From positions 3,162,001 to 3,226,000 of the forward strand of contig NZ_CP173029.1 in NCBI RefSeq assembly GCF_044772865.1: 64,000 nucleotides of DNA, read 5' to 3'. Position 1 is the first letter of the stretch. Every line of letters begins with the position of its first letter. The position numbers and the translations under genes are program-made. The DNA is from Algirhabdus cladophorae (lineage in GTDB: Bacteria > Pseudomonadota > Alphaproteobacteria > Rhodobacterales > Rhodobacteraceae). Positions 59,744 to 64,000 of the stretch are shown here, piece after piece. Under the pieces are notes generated by a model. That model ran no database searches and was not told the origin of the DNA. It worked only from the letters and a program-made list of their open reading frames with translations.

Positions 59744-60616
59744 TTAGTTGATCAAGCCCGCGTGACGCATAGCGGCGTCCATTTTGGCCTTGGTTCCGTC
59801 GGTCAGGCCAACTAATGGCAGACGGACCTCGTCAGAACACAGCCCCAGCTTGGCCACACCGTATTTTGCGCCAACCAGACCCGGCTCGGTGAAAATCGCA
59901 TGGTGCAGCGGCATCAGCCGATCCTGCACCTCCAGCGCCTTTGCATAATCCCCGGCAAGGCAGGCATTTTGCATTTCAGCACAGAGCGCAGGCGCCACAT
60001 TGGCCGTGACCGAAATCATCCCAACGCCGCCTTGGGCGTTGAACCCATGGGCCGTACCATCTTCGCCGGACACCTGAATGAAATCCCGGCCGCAGGTCAA
60101 ACGTTGCGCAGGCACACGGGCCAAATCGCCAGTGGCATCTTTGACCCCAATGATCATCTCGTGCTGTGCCAGTTCGCCCATGGTCGCAGGCGACATGTCC
60201 ACAACAGACCGACCTGGAATGTTATAAATCACGATCGGCAAGCCACAGTCAGCCGCGGCCAGAAAATGGGCCTTCAACCCGTCTTGGGTCGGCTTGTTGT
60301 AATAGGGCGTCACGACCAAGGCCGCATCGGCCCCCGCCGCTTTGGCCGCCTTGACCAAACGCACCGTTTCCACCGTGTTATTAGATCCGGCACCCGCGAC
60401 CACCGGCACGCGGCCGCCCGCTGCTTCCACAACAGTTTCGACCACTTGATCATGTTCGGAATGGCTCAACGTGGGGCTTTCACCCGTTGTCCCCACAGGC
60501 ACCAACCCGTGCGAGCCTTGTTCGATGTGCCAGTGGACCAGCTTCTTAAGCGTGTCCAAATCCAGCTGGCCGTTCGCAAACGGCGTGATAAGTGCAGGCA
60601 TAGAACCTTTGATCAT
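59744..60616 (-). CDS. dapA: 4-hydroxy-tetrahydrodipicolinate synthase
   Basis: Condenses pyruvate with aspartate semialdehyde in the lysine/diaminopimelate pathway. 290 residues, normal length. PALITPFANG, GTTGESPTLSHSEH (Thr-Thr of the active site), VTPYYNKPTQDG (Tyr), and IIGVKDATGDLAR with the Schiff-base lysine are all intact. AAAGGAAGCGCGTT precedes the ATG at 60616; the open frame upstream is not coding. Confidence 0.96.
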   Translation of the reverse strand: MIKGSMPALITPFANGQLDLDTLKKLVHWHIEQGSHGLVPVGTTGESPTLSHSEHDQVVETVVEAAGGRVPVVAGAGSNNTVETVRLVKAAKAAGADAALVVTPYYNKPTQDGLKAHFLAAADCGLPIVIYNIPGRSVVDMSPATMGELAQHEMIIGVKDATGDLARVPAQRLTCGRDFIQVSGEDGTAHGFNAQGGVGMISVTANVAPALCAEMQNACLAGDYAKALEVQDRLMPLHHAIFTEPGLVGAKYGVAKLGLCSDEVRLPLVGLTDGTKAKMDAAMRHAGLIN

Positions 60617-60773
60617 AACGCGCTTCCTTTGTCGCTGGGGCAATGACACGCCCAAAGTTGAATAAATGGGCGGTTTGTTAACGCCCACCCACGCCCCTTG
60701 CCAAGAAAGTGAGTTGATGTCTAGACACAGTCCATTAGCTTTACCCGTGTTGTTGCCTCGAAAGCCGCTCTGA

Positions 60774-62804
60774 ATGCTTCGTTTTTGCCTTATTGCACTG
60801 TTGTTTTTGGCCAATGCGGCACCGGCTCAGCAAATAAAGGACAGCGATGCCCTGCGCACCGCATTTTTTGACGCCAGCCGCAATGACTGGGTGACCGCTC
60901 GTCGCATCGCCGCAGAACATAGCCCGCTCTTGGCTGATATCGTCGATTGGCGGATGCTGCGCGAGGCCGGAGGGCGGCTGACGGAATTCAACGCCTTTGT
61001 CGCCAAACATCCCGATTGGCCCGACCAGCGCCGTCAAAGGCTCAAGGTCGAGCGGTATTTGGCAGACGAATTAGACCTTGCCGCGATTTTGCAGTTCTTC
61101 CGTGATTACCCAGCGCAAACTGGCGCTGGGGTTCTGGCCCATGCCCGCGCACTTGAGGCGACAGGACGCCCGACCGAGGCCGAAACACTGGTCGTCAAAA
61201 CCTGGCAAACCTTTGCCCTCAACGCAGAAGAGTTTGCAGCCTTTCGTGTGCTTTATGAGCCATTGATCGCACCCCACAATGAAACACGGCTGGACATGCT
61301 GCTGTGGCGCGGGCGTTTTACGGATGCCAGCCGTCTTTTGGAACGGGTCAGCCCAGAGGCGCGCGCCTTAGCCGAGGCCCGGATCGCCCTGCGGCGCGAA
61401 ACAGGCGACGTGGACGCCAAAATCGAAGCAGTGCCAGAGGCCCAGCGCACCACGGCGGGCCTAGGCTACGAACGCTTTCGCTGGCGTCTGGCTAAGGGGC
61501 AGACAGACGCGGCCCGTGATTTGCTGGCAGGCTACACGATCAGCGCTGATTTGCTGGGCAAGCCTGCCCGCTGGGCAGGGCAACGGCGTAACTTTGCCCG
61601 TGAATTGATGCGCGATGGCAAACCCGAGACCGCCTATTTTATCGCAGCCACCCATCATTTGACCTCAGGCAGCGCCTTTGCGGATCTCGAGTTTTTGGCA
61701 GGCTTCATCGCCCTTCGTAAACTCGAGGATCCCGAGCGCGCCCTTCGCCATTTCGAACGGCTGGAGGCGGCAGTAAAATCCCCGATCTCACTGGGACGCG
61801 CGGGATATTGGTTGGGCCGAACACATGAAGCGCTTGGGGATTTTGATGCCGCCACCCGCGCCCACACCCGTGCCTCCCAACATCAAACCAGCTTTTACGG
61901 GTTGCTCTCTGCCGAATGGCTGGGCGTACCCTTGGACCCTGCCCTTGCAGGCACCGAAGATTTTGGCGATTGGCGGCAAGGCGCGTTTTTGACCAACCCT
62001 ATGGTGCAAGCCGCTGATGTATTGCTGCGCGCAGGCCAGCTAAGCCTTGCCGAGGTATTCATGGTCCATATCGTGGACACGCTGGACAGGCAGGCCATCG
62101 GGCAACTGGCCGATTATGTGATCGAACGCGGCGAGCCGCATCTGGCCGTTATGATTGGTAAACGCGCGGCGTCCCGCGGGATTGTCTTGCCCAAGGCCTA
62201 TTACCCCTTACATCCTTTAGCCCAAACCAACCTCCCCGTTCCGCCCGAACTGGCACTGGCCATTGCCCGGCGCGAAAGTGAATTTGACCCTGCCGTGCGC
62301 TCAAGTGTTGGCGCGCGCGGGTTGATGCAATTGATGCCTGCCACGGCCAAAGCTGTCTCCGCCGATTTGGGCCTGCCTTACACGGTCGACCGCCTGACAT
62401 CTGACCCCAAGTATAACGCGGTGTTGGGCAGTTCTTATCTCGCCGAGTTGACCGAGATCTTTGGCCCCTCTTACGTCATGGTGGCCGCTGCCTATAATGC
62501 CGGCCCCAGTCGTCCGTTGCGCTGGATGACCACCTTTGGCGATCCGCGCAAAGGCCAGATTGACGTGGTGGACTGGATCGAGATGATCCCGTTTTCCGAG
62601 ACCCGCAATTACGTCATGCGCGTTATGGAAAGCCTCCCTGTTTACCGCGCACGTCTGTCGGGCAAAACGGGTCCCTTGAACTTTACCAAAGAACTGATCG
62701 GGCGTGCCCCCGTCATCCGCCCCCGTGCCCGCCCTGATAATCTGGGCCAGCCCAAACCGCCGCTCAATGCCCTGCCCGAAGGCACCGCAGGCAGCGCGGA
62801 TTAA
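60774..62804 (+). CDS. Soluble lytic murein transglycosylase (Slt-like)
   Basis: A 676-residue periplasmic enzyme: signal peptide (MLRFCLIALLFLANAAPAQQ), a long helical superhelix (about 30-480), then the SLT catalytic domain with LALAIARRESEFDPAVRSSVGARGLMQLMPATA, where the Glu of RRESEF is catalytic, and VAAAYNAGPSRPLRW. It cuts peptidoglycan like Slt70. A divergent partner to dapA; its end overlaps the convergent EamA gene by 4 bp. Confidence 0.93.
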   Translation: MLRFCLIALLFLANAAPAQQIKDSDALRTAFFDASRNDWVTARRIAAEHSPLLADIVDWRMLREAGGRLTEFNAFVAKHPDWPDQRRQRLKVERYLADELDLAAILQFFRDYPAQTGAGVLAHARALEATGRPTEAETLVVKTWQTFALNAEEFAAFRVLYEPLIAPHNETRLDMLLWRGRFTDASRLLERVSPEARALAEARIALRRETGDVDAKIEAVPEAQRTTAGLGYERFRWRLAKGQTDAARDLLAGYTISADLLGKPARWAGQRRNFARELMRDGKPETAYFIAATHHLTSGSAFADLEFLAGFIALRKLEDPERALRHFERLEAAVKSPISLGRAGYWLGRTHEALGDFDAATRAHTRASQHQTSFYGLLSAEWLGVPLDPALAGTEDFGDWRQGAFLTNPMVQAADVLLRAGQLSLAEVFMVHIVDTLDRQAIGQLADYVIERGEPHLAVMIGKRAASRGIVLPKAYYPLHPLAQTNLPVPPELALAIARRESEFDPAVRSSVGARGLMQLMPATAKAVSADLGLPYTVDRLTSDPKYNAVLGSSYLAELTEIFGPSYVMVAAAYNAGPSRPLRWMTTFGDPRKGQIDVVDWIEMIPFSETRNYVMRVMESLPVYRARLSGKTGPLNFTKELIGRAPVIRPRARPDNLGQPKPPLNALPEGTAGSAD

Positions 62805-63670
62805 CCTTGCGCCGTGTGCGCCCGCCATAGGGTAAACAGCCCCGCACAGGCAACCACAGCCGCCCCAATCGCCACGTGCAATTCCAACACTTCGCCAAAG
62901 AAAAACAGCCCCGCCATTACGGCAAAAACAGATTGCAAATAGGCAAAGGGCTGTACTGCGCTGGCCTCGGCCAACTCATAGCATTTGATCAAGGTGAAAT
63001 GCCCTGTCGATGCGGTCAGGCATAGCACGCACATCCACATCCAATCCGAGGCGATCATCGGTTCCCAAAAATAGAGGCCCACTGGCGTCAACACCGCCGC
63101 ACCCACGGTGCCTGTCCAGAAAAAACTGGTCGCTGCACTGTCTTGGCGTGCTGCATAACGGGTCAGCAAATTATAGAGCGCAAACATCAGCGCACTGGCC
63201 ACGGGGATCACCGCATAGGGGGAAAACACCCCGTATCCCGGCTGCAAAATAATCAACACCCCAATGAACCCGATCCCGATAGACACCCAACGCCGCCAGC
63301 CAACTTTCTCGCCCAAGACAGGGCCAGACAGGGCTGCCACCAGCAGCGGATAAGCGGCAAAAACCGCGTGGCTTTCAACCAAACCCAGCAGCACAAAGGC
63401 GCTGACCATAACGATCACTTCTGCCACCAAAAGAATTCCACGAAAGCTTTGCAACAGCTTTTGACGCGTGGCGATAACGCGGGCCAAGCCACCCTTTTGG
63501 CGCGACGCAATCGCCACCACGAAAGCCGCGAAAAACCAATAGCGGATCATTACCACCATGTAGACATTATACGTCCCCGCCAAGTGACGCGAGATCCCGT
63601 CTTGCGCCGCGAAAATGAACGAAGTGATCACCATCAACCAGATCGCAAGAGTGGTGTTTTGTGCCGTCAC
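62801..63670 (-). CDS. EamA family (DMT) transporter
   Basis: A 289-residue ten-span permease (LAIWLMVITSFIFAAQDGISRHLAGTYN at the start; AEASAVQPFAYLQSVFAVMAGLFFFGEVLE near the end). Resembles RhaT/SAM-carrier-like DMT proteins of alphaproteobacteria; substrate unknown. Its start overlaps the stop of the mnmD-like gene by 4 bp. Confidence 0.88.
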   Translation of the reverse strand: MTAQNTTLAIWLMVITSFIFAAQDGISRHLAGTYNVYMVVMIRYWFFAAFVVAIASRQKGGLARVIATRQKLLQSFRGILLVAEVIVMVSAFVLLGLVESHAVFAAYPLLVAALSGPVLGEKVGWRRWVSIGIGFIGVLIILQPGYGVFSPYAVIPVASALMFALYNLLTRYAARQDSAATSFFWTGTVGAAVLTPVGLYFWEPMIASDWMWMCVLCLTASTGHFTLIKCYELAEASAVQPFAYLQSVFAVMAGLFFFGEVLELHVAIGAAVVACAGLFTLWRAHTAQG

Positions 63671-64000
63671 GGGCGCACCGCTTGGGTCATGTGGCGCTTG
63701 CGACCAAAGCCTTTCACCCGCGTCACTTCAAAGCCCGCGTCCTGCAAGTTCCGACGCACAAATCCTGCAGCAGTATAGGTCGCCGCCGTGCCCTTGTCCG
63801 CCGTGTGGTTAAAGACGTCTTGCATCAGGTCCGCTTCCCAAAGTTGGGGGTTCTTGGCAGGTGAAAACCCGTCCAAAAACCAAGCATCTGCACGGTCCGG
63901 CCATCGGGGCAGCGTGTTACGGGCATCGCCAAGGATCACTTCAAAATGCAACTCTGGCGTCTCAAGCCTTGTTTGCCCTGCGCGCAACGCCTCGATCACA
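63667..64000 (-). CDS. mnmD: tRNA 5-methylaminomethyl-2-thiouridine methyltransferase (MnmD-like), C-terminal part
   Basis: The last 110 or so residues of a DUF752/MnmD-type SAM methyltransferase that finishes mnm5s2U34 in tRNA; the 5' part is off the right edge. DAWFLDGFSPAKNPQLWEADLM is the signature motif, followed by TYTAAGFVRRNLQDAGFEV and GFGRKRHM. Since the end comes right after the methyltransferase region, the oxidase (MnmC1-like) domain of bifunctional MnmC is not fused here at the C-terminus. Confidence 0.9.
   Translation of the reverse strand, partial: VIEALRAGQTRLETPELHFEVILGDARNTLPRWPDRADAWFLDGFSPAKNPQLWEADLMQDVFNHTADKGTAATYTAAGFVRRNLQDAGFEVTRVKGFGRKRHMTQAVRP

Overview
The window comes from a chromosome of an alphaproteobacterium of the Rhodobacteraceae (Roseobacter-like). 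The signs are an aerobic-type cobalamin pathway (CobH, CobL, CobN, CobO), a VPLPA-CTERM protein, small family-restricted proteins (DUF6732-like, DUF6525-like), TRAP transport, and very dense packing with ATGA start/stop overlaps. These are family-level judgements from reading the proteins; no search was run.

Layout. 1-6.5 kb: cobalamin block I, with a minus-strand run (DUF6732-like, CbiX-type chelatase, cobH, cobL running off the left edge) and a plus-strand run (DUF1636, cobC, cobD). Between them lie a glutathionyl-hydroquinone reductase and a receiver-like protein that has lost its phosphoacceptor. 6.5-11.2 kb: an MltB-like lytic transglycosylase and SMC. 11.4-18.5 kb: cobalamin block II, headed by a clear cobalamin riboswitch and followed by an unrecognised 45-residue membrane protein, cobW, a GNAT enzyme, cobN and cobO. 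Together the blocks supply methyl transfer and rearrangement, cobalt delivery and chelation, adenosylation and aminopropanol-arm synthesis; CobS and CobT are outside the window.

18.5-31.2 kb: MmgE/PrpD divergent from a LysR regulator; a six-gene minus-strand run (CinA-like, GNAT, AhpD-like, OmpA-like, plsC, cdsA-like); sfsA, map, an orphan TRAP binding protein, rsmD, a ferredoxin-reductase-like flavoprotein and a peroxiredoxin. 31.2-41.5 kb: a minus-strand run with a type I secretion ABC/adaptor pair, RidA, GDPD, FemAB-like and PCD proteins, then mlaA-mlaC, a cysteine hydrolase and a bifunctional PBP. 41.8-50.1 kb: glnK-amtB, aminotransferase-sseA, smpB, the VPLPA-CTERM protein, and a DoxX/LysR divergent pair. 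50.1-50.8 kb: a decayed GMC oxidoreductase joined to a transposase remnant. 50.9-56.5 kb: a peptide/nickel-type ABC importer with an EamA permease. 56.5-64 kb: a COG0523 metallochaperone divergent from an Rrf2 regulator around a palindrome, a LysR regulator divergent from a small basic protein, dapA, a soluble lytic transglycosylase, a second EamA permease and a partial mnmD.

The signals least explained by ordinary genes are: a three-unit, 36-bp-period array of a part-palindromic 21-mer (31285-31377); a dispersed 3'-end element (four copies) with one copy read in frame inside cobN; the riboswitch-led 45-residue protein; the phosphoacceptor-less receiver; an early-type cobalt chelatase alongside a late-type one; and a palindrome between the metallochaperone and Rrf2 genes. 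I saw no tRNA, rRNA, true CRISPR array, prophage or replication origin.
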